64,000 nucleotides of DNA. Origin: Schauerella aestuarii. GTDB taxonomy: Bacteria > Pseudomonadota > Gammaproteobacteria > Burkholderiales > Burkholderiaceae_B. The stretch is from assembly GCF_009866805.1 (NCBI RefSeq), contig NZ_SIZW01000042.1, positions 496,001 through 560,000 of the forward strand, written 5' to 3'. The position numbers were made by a program, and so were the translations under genes. The number at the start of each line of letters is the position of its first letter. Positions within the stretch are counted from its first letter, which is position 1. Shown here piece by piece: positions 25,505-34,890 of the stretch. Under the pieces are notes generated by a model. That model ran no database searches and was not told where the DNA came from. It worked only from the letters and a program-made list of their open reading frames with translations.

Positions 25505-26758
25505 TCAGCCGAATTTGCGGGCCGCGTCCAGCGCGAGGCCCATGCCGATGCTGCCAAACACATCGCCTTCCTGACATTTGGCGTCGGGCACCAATGCCGC
25601 CAATCGCTCGCGCAGCAAGGGCACCCGGCTCGAACCGCCGGTAAAGAACAGGGTGTCCACATCGGCGGCCGCCACACCGGCCTGAGCCAGGATGTCGGTC
25701 ACCGTGCGTTCGACCTTGCCCACCAGCCCGCCGATAGCGTCGGCAAACTGCGCCTGATCCACGGGCACGGCCAGACCGGCCTCGATGCGCGACATGTCGA
25801 CCTGCGTGTCGGGCAACTGCGACAGCGCAATCTTGGCCTCTTCCACCTGCATCGCCAGCCAATGCCCGCTGCGCTCGGTGACCAGCTTGAGGAGCCGTTC
25901 GATCTTGTCGCGTTCTACCGCGTTGCTGCGGATGAACGTGAAGTGTTCCCAGGCTTTTTTCGAATAGGCGATATTGATCGTGTGCCAGCACGACAGGTTG
26001 CCGTACTGGGTGGACGGCACATCCTTGCCATTGCGAAATTGCGTGCCCAACCCCAGCAGCGGCATGGCGCTGGCCAGGCTGAGTTGCTTATCGAAATCGG
26101 TGCCGCCGATGTGCACCCCGCCGTTGGCGAGGATATCGTCGCGGCGATCGGCGCGTCCGGCGCGGTCAGGTCCCAGCCGGATCAGGGTGAAGTCGGAGGT
26201 ACCGCCGCCGATGTCGATCACCAGAACCAACTCTTCCCGTGCGATTCGCGATTCGTAATCGAAGGCGGCCGCCAAGGGCTCGAACTGGAATGCAATGTCC
26301 TTGAATCCCGTCGACCGGGCAATATCGGCCAGCGTATCTTCGGCAAGCTGGTCCGCTTCGGGGTTGCCGTCCACAAAATACACCGGCCGTCCCAATACCA
26401 CCGACGAAAACTCACGCCCGGCCGATCGTTCGGCGCGTTGCTTGAGTTCGGCGATGAAACGGGTCAGCAAGGTGCGAAAGGGCAAAGAGCGCCCTTGCAC
26501 TTCGGTATGCCCATCCATCAACGAACTGCCCAGGAGACTTTTCATCGATCGCATCAAGCGACCGTCATAGCCGGCCAGGTAATCCGACAACGCCGCCCGC
26601 CCATAACTGACTTCAGCGTCTTCGGCGTGAAAGAAGATGGCGGAGGGCAACGTGGGCTTGCCATCCTCGAGCAGGAGCAATGCATCGCGCCCCGGACACA
26701 CCCATCCCGCCGTGGAATTGGAAGTGCCAAAGTCGATGCCGCAGGCGATTGACGTCAT
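25505..26758 (-). CDS. Hsp70-family ATPase without substrate-binding domain (YegD-like)
   Basis: This 417-residue protein consists of an actin/Hsp70 nucleotide-binding domain only. Phosphate 1 is ACGIDFGTSNSTAG, phosphate 2 is LVIDIGGGTSDFTLI and the adenosine motif is LFFTGGSSRVPLLRERLA. The roughly 250-residue substrate-binding domain and lid of DnaK are missing. This architecture matches YegD, whose role is unclear. ATG 26758 begins the phosphate-1 strand directly, and the frame upstream of it looks non-coding. Confidence 0.9.
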   Translation of the reverse strand: MTSIACGIDFGTSNSTAGWVCPGRDALLLLEDGKPTLPSAIFFHAEDAEVSYGRAALSDYLAGYDGRLMRSMKSLLGSSLMDGHTEVQGRSLPFRTLLTRFIAELKQRAERSAGREFSSVVLGRPVYFVDGNPEADQLAEDTLADIARSTGFKDIAFQFEPLAAAFDYESRIAREELVLVIDIGGGTSDFTLIRLGPDRAGRADRRDDILANGGVHIGGTDFDKQLSLASAMPLLGLGTQFRNGKDVPSTQYGNLSCWHTINIAYSKKAWEHFTFIRSNAVERDKIERLLKLVTERSGHWLAMQVEEAKIALSQLPDTQVDMSRIEAGLAVPVDQAQFADAIGGLVGKVERTVTDILAQAGVAAADVDTLFFTGGSSRVPLLRERLAALVPDAKCQEGDVFGSIGMGLALDAARKFG

Positions 26759-27108
26759 GTGATGCAAGACAAAAGAGAGGAGCGGCCCGGCGCCGGCACC
26801 GGCTCGCAAAGCGCATGGGTCGACATACATACCTGACGGGGCGTAAAAAACGCGCACCCCGTGGGGCATGCATCGATGCGCGCTGGGCGGCATAACGCAG
26901 GGGCAACCCGGTAGTTTAGCGCCAATACCGTTTGTTTTCAGACGCGATCGGCCGACGCACCCCGCCTACCCCCGAGCGCGACTGCAGCACCCCTCCTCAA
27001 TCTGCCGACTAGGGTAACTCCTACCTATATCCTGAAAATCTTTTTCAGGATAATCAACTTCCAATAGGCACAAAGAAAACCTTTTTCACGACAGACGGGC
27101 ATCGCTCC
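26759..27108. other. Divergent intergenic region of 350 bp between the Hsp70-like gene and the D-amino acid operon
   Basis: No gene is convincing on either strand. The right part, from about 27000, is AT-richer than its surroundings and contains the inverted repeat at 27028-27052 and a GATAAT hexamer at 27049-27054. It therefore probably holds the operon promoter and an operator. The left part should hold the promoter of the Hsp70-like gene, but I could not pick one with confidence. Confidence 0.55.
27028..27052. promoter_or_regulatory. Inverted-repeat operator candidate of the D-amino acid operon
   Basis: Perfect 11-bp arms TATCCTGAAAA (27028-27038) and TTTTCAGGATA (27042-27052) flank TCT. 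The right arm overlaps a -10-like GATAAT at 27049-27054, about 55 bp before the start of the first operon gene. Overlap with a -10 suggests a repressor site. The operon's own RpiR-family regulator (34014-34886) is the natural candidate ligand-responsive repressor. Confidence 0.65.
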
Positions 27109-28386
27109 ATGCATACATCGGCATTTCCCCCCTCGCTATTGGACGTCAACGGTAAAGGACTGGGCGCGTTTCCTCCCGCCTGTACCACCGCCCAGATCGG
27201 CGATCTGGGCTGGAATTTGCTGGCAGAGGACGTGAGCTTGCCGGTGGCGGTGTTGGATGAAACACGCGTTGCACACAATCTGCAGTGGATGCAGGCGTTC
27301 ATGGCGGCCTACGGCGTAAAACTCGCGCCGCACGGCAAAACCACGATGAGTCCGGCGCTTTTTCAGCGGCAACTCGCGGGCGGAGCCTGGGGCATCACGC
27401 TGGCCAACGCGCCGCAGGTGCGCGCGGCCTATCACCACGGCGTGCGGCGCATCATCATGGCCAACCAATTGGTGGGCCGGGCCAATATGGCCATCATCGC
27501 CGAGCTGCTAAGCGATCCCGACTTCACTTTCTACTGCTGCGTCGACTCGGCAGCCAATGTGGCGGCCCTGGGCGCCTACTTCGCCGAGCAAGGCTTGCGC
27601 TTGCCGATCCTGATCGAACTCGGGGTGCCGGGCGGGCGCAACGGCGTGCGCAACGACGCGCAACTGCGGACCGTACTCGAGGCCATCGCCGAGTGGCCCG
27701 AGGCATTGGCACTGGCAGGGATCGAGGTGTACGAAGGGGTATTGCCGGACGAGGCATCGATCCGTCTGTTTCTCCAACGCGCCGTTGGCGCACTCAAGCT
27801 GCTCGCTGCCGAACACCGGCTGCGCACCGACGGACCGGCCATCCTTACCGGGGCGGGTTCCGCGTGGTTCGACATCGTGGCCGAGGAATTTTCCGGTGTG
27901 AACATCGGATCGCCGTTGGATATCGTGCTGCGTCCGGGCTGTTATCTCTCGCATGACGTGGGCATCTACCGGTCTTCCGCCGAGCGGATCAACACGCACA
28001 ATCCGGTCGCCCGCGAGCATGCGCCAGGATTGTTGCCCGCGCTGCAAGTGTGGGCGTACGTGCAGTCAATTCCCGAACCCGGCCGCGCGATCATTGCGTT
28101 GGGCAAACGCGACGCAGCATTCGACGCCGGCCTGCCCTCGCCCGCCACCACGTTCCGCCCGGGCGGTGACGCTGCGGCGCCGCGCAAAGCACCCGCTCAC
28201 TGGGTGCTCACGGCCATGATGGATCAGCACGCCTTCATGTCGATCGAGTCCAACGACGACATCCAGGTCGGCGACATGATCGCCTTCGATATCTCCCATC
28301 CCTGCCTGACGTTCGACAAATGGCGTCAGGTGTTGCTGGTGGACGAGCATTACCGCGTCACCGACGTGGCAGAAACGTTTTTCTGA
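27109..28386 (+). CDS. PLP-dependent D-amino acid deaminase / D-serine dehydratase-like (fold type III)
   Basis: This 425-residue enzyme belongs to the D-threonine aldolase/eukaryotic-type D-serine dehydratase group. The N-terminal alanine-racemase-type barrel carries the PLP Lys77 in APHGKTTMSP. Near the C-terminus His397 and Cys399 in DISHPC form the metal-binding HxC pair, with His374 in MDQHAFM nearby. The family removes ammonia from D-serine or D-threonine, or deaminates other D-amino acids, by way of a 2-enamine. It is the first gene of a same-strand operon with a peptide ABC transporter, D-aminoacylase and RidA. Confidence 0.88.
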   Translation: MHTSAFPPSLLDVNGKGLGAFPPACTTAQIGDLGWNLLAEDVSLPVAVLDETRVAHNLQWMQAFMAAYGVKLAPHGKTTMSPALFQRQLAGGAWGITLANAPQVRAAYHHGVRRIIMANQLVGRANMAIIAELLSDPDFTFYCCVDSAANVAALGAYFAEQGLRLPILIELGVPGGRNGVRNDAQLRTVLEAIAEWPEALALAGIEVYEGVLPDEASIRLFLQRAVGALKLLAAEHRLRTDGPAILTGAGSAWFDIVAEEFSGVNIGSPLDIVLRPGCYLSHDVGIYRSSAERINTHNPVAREHAPGLLPALQVWAYVQSIPEPGRAIIALGKRDAAFDAGLPSPATTFRPGGDAAAPRKAPAHWVLTAMMDQHAFMSIESNDDIQVGDMIAFDISHPCLTFDKWRQVLLVDEHYRVTDVAETFF

Positions 28387-28459
28387 TTTCGGTCTTTTCG
28401 ATTTCCGTTTTTCCGATCCTCGCAACACCCTTGGTTTTCGACTCCTTGGAGCTAGACTC

Positions 28460-30025
28460 ATGAACGTGCGTACCCCCCGGCTGGGCGGCGGTTTGAAAGG
28501 CGTGCTCGCCGCTACTGCTCTCGCCATCGGCTTGACGATGCTGTCCACCCCTGCTTTGGCTGCAGCGCCCACCAAAGGCGGCACGATTTCGGTCGCCACC
28601 ATCGGCGAGCCGCCTACGCTCGACCCGATGAGCAGCACCGCCGATCTGGTGGGCATCCTCACGCAGCACATGTTCGAAACGCTATACACGTTCGACGCCA
28701 AGTGGAACGTGACGCCGCTGCTGGCAGAAAAGCTGCCCGAGATCAGCGCCGACGGTCTCACCTACACCATTCCCTTGCGCACCGGCATCACGTTCCACGA
28801 TGGCGCCAAAATGGATGCCGCCGACGTGGTCGCGTCACTGAAGCGCTGGACCGAAACCGCCTCGCGCGGCAAGCAAGCGGCCAAACTGATCACCAGTATC
28901 GAAGCCTCCGGCGACAACGCCGTGCGGATCGTGCTCAAGCAGCCGTATGCCCCCTTGACCGCATTGCTGGCCATGAACAACAGCGCGGCCGTGGTGATGC
29001 CCAAGGGTAAGCTCGCTTCGCCCTTGACCGAATTCGTGGGCACCGGCCCCTATCAATTGAAGGCGCGCGTGCCGGATCAATACATCCAGCTCACCCGTTT
29101 CGAGGGCTACAAGTCGCGTGACGGCGAGCCCGATGGCTACGGCGGCGCCCGCAAGCAGTATCTGGATGAGATCCGTTTCGTGCCCGTCACGAATGCCAAT
29201 ACGCGTATCGAAAGTGCCGTCGCCGGCCAGTACGATTACGTGGACTCGCTGCCGGTGGAGTCGCGCGACAAAGTGCGCGCCGGCCGCTCCGAGCTGGTCA
29301 TGCTCGAGCCCTTCGGCTGGCCCCGCATGGTGCTCAATACCAAGCAAGGCCTGATGGCCGACGTCAAAGTGCGCCAGGCCGTGCAATTGGCTTTGAACGA
29401 AGAAGACATGCTGTTCGCCGCGTTCGGCAACAAAGACTTCTACACGCTCAATGGCGATCTCTATCCCAAGGGTTATCCGTGGGCCACGCAACTGGGTGCC
29501 AAGGTCTACAACAAGGGCGATGCCGCCGGTGCCAAGAAGTTGCTGGATGAGGCCAAGGTGGCCAATCCCACGATCCGTATTTTGACCAGCCAGCAGTACG
29601 AATTCCATTACAAGATGGCCCTCGTTGCCGCTGAGTATTTGAAGGCCGCCGGTTTCAAGGTGGATATGCAGGTGGTGGATTGGGCGACGCTCACGCAACG
29701 CCGTCAGGATCCGGCCTTGTGGGATGTGTTCATCACCCATAGCCCGTTCCTGCCCGAGCCGGCATTGATCGACTTCCCCTCCAAGGATGCGCCGGGATGG
29801 TGGGATACGCCGCGCCGCAACCAGACGCTGGACGCCTTCAATCAGGCCCGCACGCCCGACGAGCGCGTGAAGCTGTGGAAGGACGTGCAGCAGGCCGTAT
29901 ACGACGAAGTGCCGTTCATCAAGGTGGGCGACTTCAATGCCCAAGCCGCTCGCGCCAAGACGCTCGAAGGCGTGACGCCCGCGCCGTGGCCTTACTTCTG
30001 GAACGCCTACAAGACGGCGAAGTAA
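28460..30025 (+). CDS. Peptide/opine-type ABC transporter, periplasmic solute-binding protein (family 5)
   Basis: This 521-residue exported receptor has a signal peptide ending in PALA-A after about 34 residues. The SBP family 5 pattern is visible: ISVATIGEPPTLDPMSS, FETLYTF, AEKLPEISADGLTYTIPLRTGITFHDG (core LTYTIPLRTGITFHDG) and FVGTGPYQL. Its relatives bind di- and oligopeptides, opines or nickel. Given the operon, N-acyl-D-amino acids or D-residue peptides are the inferred ligands. GGAG lies upstream of ATG 28460. Confidence 0.92.
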   Translation: MNVRTPRLGGGLKGVLAATALAIGLTMLSTPALAAAPTKGGTISVATIGEPPTLDPMSSTADLVGILTQHMFETLYTFDAKWNVTPLLAEKLPEISADGLTYTIPLRTGITFHDGAKMDAADVVASLKRWTETASRGKQAAKLITSIEASGDNAVRIVLKQPYAPLTALLAMNNSAAVVMPKGKLASPLTEFVGTGPYQLKARVPDQYIQLTRFEGYKSRDGEPDGYGGARKQYLDEIRFVPVTNANTRIESAVAGQYDYVDSLPVESRDKVRAGRSELVMLEPFGWPRMVLNTKQGLMADVKVRQAVQLALNEEDMLFAAFGNKDFYTLNGDLYPKGYPWATQLGAKVYNKGDAAGAKKLLDEAKVANPTIRILTSQQYEFHYKMALVAAEYLKAAGFKVDMQVVDWATLTQRRQDPALWDVFITHSPFLPEPALIDFPSKDAPGWWDTPRRNQTLDAFNQARTPDERVKLWKDVQQAVYDEVPFIKVGDFNAQAARAKTLEGVTPAPWPYFWNAYKTAK

Positions 30026-30115
30026 CCGCCGTCGTTGCGGCGCCCCTGAACCCAGGGCGCCGCAACCCCTCGCCCATCGAGGGCCGACCCGCTCCAAGCG
30101 TTTGAGGATTGACCC

Positions 30116-31057
30116 GTGTTGCGTTATCTCATGAACCGGATCGTCGGACTGATCGCGGTGATGTTCATCGTCGCCACCATCGTGTTCGTCATCATCCGCG
30201 TGACCCCCGGCGACCCCGCCGCGGTGATGCTCGGCCCCGAGGCCAGCCAGCAGGACATCTCCGCCTTGCGCACGCAGCTCGGGCTGGATCGGCCGTTGCC
30301 GCTGCAATATGTGACGTGGCTCGGCCAACTGGCCCGCGGCGACCTCGGGCAATCCATCTTCCTGAACAAGCCCGTGCTGTCGGCGCTGGCCGACCGTGCC
30401 GAGCCCACGTTCTGGCTGACGATCATGTCGCTCTTGATTGCGACAGCGATCGCGGTGCCGGTGGGGATTCTCTCGGCCGTCAAACGCGGCACGGTGCTGG
30501 ATCAGTCGGTGCTGTCGTTTTCGATGTTCACCTCCAGCGTGCCGAGCTTCTGGCTGGGACTGCTCCTGATGCAGGTGTTCGCCGTCAAACTCGGCTGGCT
30601 GCCGGTGTCTGGATATGGCGGCCCGGATGCGTCGATCGGCACGCGGCTGTCGCATCTGATTCTGCCGGCGGTGGTGCTGGGCGTCGTCAACTCGGCACTC
30701 ATCACGCGGTTCATCCGCGCCAGCATGCTCGACGTGTTGCGCGACGACTACGTACGCACCGCGCGCGCCAAGGGGCTGACGGAAACGCGCGTCATCCTCA
30801 AGCACGCGGTTCGTAATGCGCTGATTCCTATTCTGACGGTGATCGGTCTGACCACGGCCCTGTTGATCAGCGGTGCGGTGGTCACCGAGACGGTATTCGG
30901 TCTGCCGGGTGTGGGCAGCCTGGTCGTCTCGGCCGTTCTGCGCCGCGACTATCCCGTCATTCAGGGCGCGCTGCTCGTGATTGCCGCGATCTACGTGCTT
31001 ATCAATCTTTTCATCGACCTCATGTATATGGTGGTCGATCCTCGGGTGCGCTACTGA
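30116..31057 (+). CDS. Peptide-type ABC transporter permease (DppB-like)
   Basis: This 313-residue inner membrane permease has six helices. It starts at GTG 30116 with GAGG 8 nt upstream, and the protein begins MLRYLMNRIVGLIAVMFIVA. The first loop has RVTPGDPAAVMLG and the EAA loop reads YVRTARAKGLTETRVILKHAVRNALIP (core RTARAKGLTE), which contacts the ATPases. It ends VVDPRVRY as in DppB. It shares one base with the next gene. Confidence 0.93.
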   Translation: MLRYLMNRIVGLIAVMFIVATIVFVIIRVTPGDPAAVMLGPEASQQDISALRTQLGLDRPLPLQYVTWLGQLARGDLGQSIFLNKPVLSALADRAEPTFWLTIMSLLIATAIAVPVGILSAVKRGTVLDQSVLSFSMFTSSVPSFWLGLLLMQVFAVKLGWLPVSGYGGPDASIGTRLSHLILPAVVLGVVNSALITRFIRASMLDVLRDDYVRTARAKGLTETRVILKHAVRNALIPILTVIGLTTALLISGAVVTETVFGLPGVGSLVVSAVLRRDYPVIQGALLVIAAIYVLINLFIDLMYMVVDPRVRY

Positions 31058-31929
31058 TGGCCATGGCACTTCCTTCCACCGCCGGCGGCGGCGATCGCTG
31101 GCAAGTCTTGCGCCTGCTGGTGGCACGCAAAACGGTGCTGATCAGCCTGATCGTGCTGGTCGTTCTGATTGCGGCCGCATTGCTCGCGCCGTATGTCAGC
31201 CCCTTCGATCCTTATAAATTGTCGATCATGAATCGGCTGAAGGGCCCGAGCAGCGTGCACTGGTTCGGCACCGACGACTTCGGCCGGGACGTATTCAGCC
31301 GAGTCATTCACGGCGGCAGACTGTCGCTGATGGTCGGCTTTTCGGTCGTGATCCTGGCCAGCGTGCTGGGTATCGCGCTTGGGCTCATCGCTGGGTTCTT
31401 TCGCCGCGCCGACAAGTTCGTTTCACGCCTGATCGACGCCATGATGGCGTTTCCCGACATCCTGCTGGCCATTGCCCTGGTGGCCGCACTGGGACCCTCC
31501 CTCATCAACGTCATCATTGCGTTGGGCATCGTCTACACGCCGCGCTTGGCGCGGGTGGTGCGTGCCTCCACCCTCGTGATCCGCGAGCTGCCCTTCGTGG
31601 AAGCCGCGCGCGCGCTGGGCGTGCCTACCTATCGCATCGTGACGGTGCACGTGTTGCGCAACCTGATCTCGCCGATCTTGGTGCAAGGCACGTTCATCTT
31701 CGCCTACGCCATTCTGGCGGAGGCCGGTCTGTCGTTTCTCGGCGTCGGCGTCTCGCCCGATATTCCCACCTGGGGCACGATGATCAACTCGGGTCAGCAG
31801 TACATGGGACAAGCCGACTGGATCATGATCTTCCCCGGTATCGCCATCGTGTTGTCGGTGCTGTCGCTGCAATTACTCGGCGACGGACTGCGCGACGTTC
31901 TCGACCCGCGCTTGCGCAAGGAGCTGTAA
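31057..31929 (+). CDS. Peptide-type ABC transporter permease (DppC-like)
   Basis: This 290-residue permease carries the DppC/OppC signature HWFGTDDFGRDVFSRVIHGGR and the EAA loop FVEAARALGVPTYRIVTVHVLRN (core EAARALGVPTYR). It ends with GDGLRDVLDPRLRKEL. Its ATG overlaps the last base of the dppB-like stop (TGATG). ATG 31063 is an alternative start. It pairs with the preceding permease to form the membrane channel. Confidence 0.93.
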   Translation: MAMALPSTAGGGDRWQVLRLLVARKTVLISLIVLVVLIAAALLAPYVSPFDPYKLSIMNRLKGPSSVHWFGTDDFGRDVFSRVIHGGRLSLMVGFSVVILASVLGIALGLIAGFFRRADKFVSRLIDAMMAFPDILLAIALVAALGPSLINVIIALGIVYTPRLARVVRASTLVIRELPFVEAARALGVPTYRIVTVHVLRNLISPILVQGTFIFAYAILAEAGLSFLGVGVSPDIPTWGTMINSGQQYMGQADWIMIFPGIAIVLSVLSLQLLGDGLRDVLDPRLRKEL

Positions 31930-31932
31930 ATC

Positions 31933-32940
31933 ATGACCGCAAGCAGCAGAGATATCGTCCTTTCGGTAGACGGACTCAAGACCTGGTTTCACAGCCGCGA
32001 CGGCGTGGCGAAATCGGTCGATGGGGTCACCTTCGATCTGGCGCGCGGTGAAACGCTCGCGATCGTGGGCGAATCCGGATCCGGAAAATCGGTGACCAGC
32101 CTGTCGATCATGGGACTTTTGCCCAAGCCGGCCGGGCGCATTGAAGCCGGCAAGATCCTCTTTCGCGACCGTGGCGGCAAGCACCATGACCTGGCGCAGG
32201 CGTCCGCCTCTACGTTGCGGCGCATTCGCGGCGCCGAGATCGCCATGATCTTTCAAGAGCCGATGACGAGCCTCAACCCGCTGTACACCGTGGGCGATCA
32301 GATCGCCGAGGCGGTGCTGCAACATGAGGGCGGCTCGCATGCAGCCGCTTTGAAGCGTGCGCAAGAGATGCTCGAACGGGTCGAGATACCCGCTGCTGCG
32401 CGCCGCGTGAACGAATATCCGCACCAGATGTCGGGCGGCATGCGCCAACGCGTCATGATTGCCCTCGCACTGGCGTGCAATCCATCGGTGTTGATCGCCG
32501 ACGAGCCCACCACGGCCCTGGACGTGACGGTGCAGGCGCAAATTCTGGATCTGCTGCGCCGGCTGCAGGCCGAATCCGGCATGAGCATTCTGTTCGTTAC
32601 CCACAACCTGGGCGTGGTGGCTGAAATCGCGCATCGCGTGGCGGTGATGTATGCCGGGCGCGTGGTTGAGGACGCCGGCGTGTACGACCTGTTCGAGCGC
32701 CCCACCCATCCGTACACGCGGGGGTTGCTGTCCTGTATTCCGACGGCCGCGTTGTTGGCGTCGCGCGAGCGCCTGCAGCCCATCCCGGGCAACGTGCCCA
32801 GCGTGCTGGCGCTGCCGCCCGGCTGCACGTTTGCCCCGCGCTGCCCGATCGCCGAGCCGGCCTGCACACAGGCCGTTCCTGAACTGCTGCCCGTGTGGCC
32901 TGAGCATCTTGCCCGCTGCATCAAGGTAACGCCGCAATGA
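31933..32940 (+). CDS. Peptide-type ABC transporter ATPase (DppD-like)
   Basis: This 335-residue ATPase has Walker A GESGSGKS (about residues 44-51), the signature [14 protein letters not shown] and Walker [13 protein letters not shown]. The C-terminal oligopeptide extension contains [18 protein letters not shown], the conserved cysteine cluster of Dpp/Opp ATPases, some of which bind a [4Fe-4S] cluster. It overlaps the next ATPase gene by 4 nt (ATGA). Confidence 0.94.
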   Translation: MTASSRDIVLSVDGLKTWFHSRDGVAKSVDGVTFDLARGETLAIVGESGSGKSVTSLSIMGLLPKPAGRIEAGKILFRDRGGKHHDLAQASASTLRRIRGAEIAMIFQEPMTSLNPLYTVGDQIAEAVLQHEGGSHAAALKRAQEMLERVEIPAAARRVNEYPHQMSGGMRQRVMIALALACNPSVLIADEPTTALDVTVQAQILDLLRRLQAESGMSILFVTHNLGVVAEIAHRVAVMYAGRVVEDAGVYDLFERPTHPYTRGLLSCIPTAALLASRERLQPIPGNVPSVLALPPGCTFAPRCPIAEPACTQAVPELLPVWPEHLARCIKVTPQ

Positions 32941-34001
32941 CCGACACGCTTCTGTCTCCCCCCGCCTCGACCGGCATCACGGATCGCGCCACGGCAGCCG
33001 GTGCTTCGGATACCGCCCGTGCGGCCCATCGTGCCGCACCGCTCTTGCGAGTAACCGACCTGAAAGTGCATTTCCCCACCGGATCGGGCCGCCATGCGCC
33101 CGTGGTGCGCGCCGTGGATGGCGTGTCGTTCGACGTGCCGCGCAACACCATCGTCGGCCTGGTGGGCGAATCCGGTTCGGGCAAAACCACGACCGGGCGG
33201 GCATTGCTCAAGCTGGTGGCTGCCACTGCCGGGCGCATCGAGTTCGATGGCCACGATCTGTCGTCGTTATCGGAAAAGCAGATGCTGCCGTGGCGGCGCC
33301 GCATGCAGATCGTCTTTCAAGATCCGTACGCCAGCCTCAATCCACGCATGAGCGTGGCCGAAATCATCGGCGAGGCGCTGGACACGCACAAGCTCGCGCA
33401 GGATCGCCGCGAGGCCCGTATCAGCGAGCTGCTCGAGCGGGTGGGCTTGAATGCCGATCACCGCACCCGTTATCCGCACGAATTCTCCGGCGGCCAGCGG
33501 CAGCGCATCGGTATTGCGCGCGCCCTGGCGGTGGAACCTGACTTCATCGTGGCCGATGAGCCCGTGTCCGCCCTGGACGTATCCGTGCAGGCACAAGTGC
33601 TCAACCTGTTGCAGGACCTGCAGCGCGATCTGGGCCTGACGATGCTTTTCGTGGCGCACGATCTGGCCGTGGTCGATTATCTCTGCGACGAGGTCGTGGT
33701 GATGTACCTGGGGCACATCATGGAGCGCGGCCCCACGCGTGAGGTGTATGCACGGCCACGCCATCCCTATACGCGCGCGTTACTATCGGCGGCGCCCGTA
33801 CCCGATCCGCGCGCGCCCCGCTCGCGAATCCTGCTCAAGGGCGACATTCCCAGCCCGATCGATCCGCCTTCAGGCTGCGTGTTTCGCACCCGCTGCCCGC
33901 ATGCTGCGGACATCTGCGCGCAAGCCACGCCGCCGGCCCGATCGATGGGTCCCGACCATTACGTCGCCTGTGTCCGGCTCGACGAGATCGACGCCTCATA
34001 A
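32937..34001 (+). CDS. Peptide-type ABC transporter ATPase (DppF-like)
   Basis: This 354-residue ATPase has Walker [12 protein letters not shown], signature [14 protein letters not shown] and Walker [13 protein letters not shown]. The C-terminal [17 protein letters not shown] cluster matches DppF/OppF. The first 30 residues are Ala/Thr-rich and variable. It completes the five-gene transporter and is followed after 12 bp by the RpiR regulator gene. Confidence 0.94.
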   Translation: MTDTLLSPPASTGITDRATAAGASDTARAAHRAAPLLRVTDLKVHFPTGSGRHAPVVRAVDGVSFDVPRNTIVGLVGESGSGKTTTGRALLKLVAATAGRIEFDGHDLSSLSEKQMLPWRRRMQIVFQDPYASLNPRMSVAEIIGEALDTHKLAQDRREARISELLERVGLNADHRTRYPHEFSGGQRQRIGIARALAVEPDFIVADEPVSALDVSVQAQVLNLLQDLQRDLGLTMLFVAHDLAVVDYLCDEVVVMYLGHIMERGPTREVYARPRHPYTRALLSAAPVPDPRAPRSRILLKGDIPSPIDPPSGCVFRTRCPHAADICAQATPPARSMGPDHYVACVRLDEIDAS

Positions 34002-34013
34002 TTGGTGAGAAGC

Positions 34014-34886
34014 ATGCAACCCGTTCGCGATATCGTCTATCACATCCGCAGTACGCGCGACGACCTGAGCGCGACCGAACGCAAGGTGGCCGATGCGATT
34101 CTGGAAGACATCGCGCACGCGGCCAGTGCCACATTGGATCAATTGGCACAACAGGCAGGTGTGAGCATTGCGACGATCTCGCGCTTCGCCCGCGCGGTGG
34201 GCTGCGACGATACGCGAGACCTGAAGGTGAAGCTTGCACAGGCAAGCGCCGTGGGCACGCGATTTCTGGATACGGATGCCCCGCCAGACGAAAGCGCTTT
34301 CTATTCCCGCCTGTATGCGGATATCGAGAGCACGCTGCGCCATCATCTCACGCAGTTTTCCGAAGCGTTGGTGCAACGCGCGGCCGGGATCGTCGGCGGC
34401 GCGCGGATGACGTATATCTTCGGCATGGGCGGCGCGTCCGCCGCGCTGGCGCAGGAAACCCAGTCGCGGCTCGTGCGCCTGGGCTACCCCGTTGCCGCAT
34501 ACAGCGATGCGGTGCTCTTGCGCATGGTGGCCGCGACGCTGGATGAACGTGACGCGGTGATCGTGCTGTCGGCCTCGGGACTCACGCCTGAAATCCTGTC
34601 GGGCGCCCGTATCGTCAAGCAATACCGCGCCCCAATCGTCGCGCTCACCGATCCCGAATCGCCGCTGGCCGAACTGGCCGACGTGGTGCTGCCGATCCAT
34701 GCCGACGAAACCGACTTCATCTATAAACCCTCCTCATCGCGCTACGCCATGCTGCTGGCGATCGATTTTCTGGCCACGGAACTGGCCTTGGCACGCAAGG
34801 TAGAGACGCGTGAACGGCTGCGCCGCATCAAGCTGGCGCTGGACGAGTATCGCGGCGGCCCCAACCGGTTGCCGCTCGGAGATTGA
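34014..34886 (+). CDS. RpiR-family transcriptional regulator (HTH + SIS domain)
   Basis: This 290-residue protein has an N-terminal RpiR HTH (LSATERKVADAILED, then LAQQAGVSIATISRFARAVGC) and a SIS domain from about residue 120 (MTYIFGMGGASAALAQE and VIVLSASGLTPEILSGARIVK, core LSASGLTPEIL). SIS domains sense sugar phosphates or related small acids. Because it lies inside the operon, control of this operon through the inverted repeat at 27028 is inferred. ATG 34014 is preferred over 34002 by its ribosome site. Confidence 0.92.
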   Translation: MQPVRDIVYHIRSTRDDLSATERKVADAILEDIAHAASATLDQLAQQAGVSIATISRFARAVGCDDTRDLKVKLAQASAVGTRFLDTDAPPDESAFYSRLYADIESTLRHHLTQFSEALVQRAAGIVGGARMTYIFGMGGASAALAQETQSRLVRLGYPVAAYSDAVLLRMVAATLDERDAVIVLSASGLTPEILSGARIVKQYRAPIVALTDPESPLAELADVVLPIHADETDFIYKPSSSRYAMLLAIDFLATELALARKVETRERLRRIKLALDEYRGGPNRLPLGD

Positions 34887-34890
34887 CACG

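Noticed and set aside
28835-31126. Very long minus-strand open frame (763 codons) opposite the ABC transporter genes
   Set aside because: It is an antisense shadow caused by high GC at third positions. Its translation is His/Arg/Gln-rich without any family motif, whereas the plus strand holds clear receptor and permease genes.
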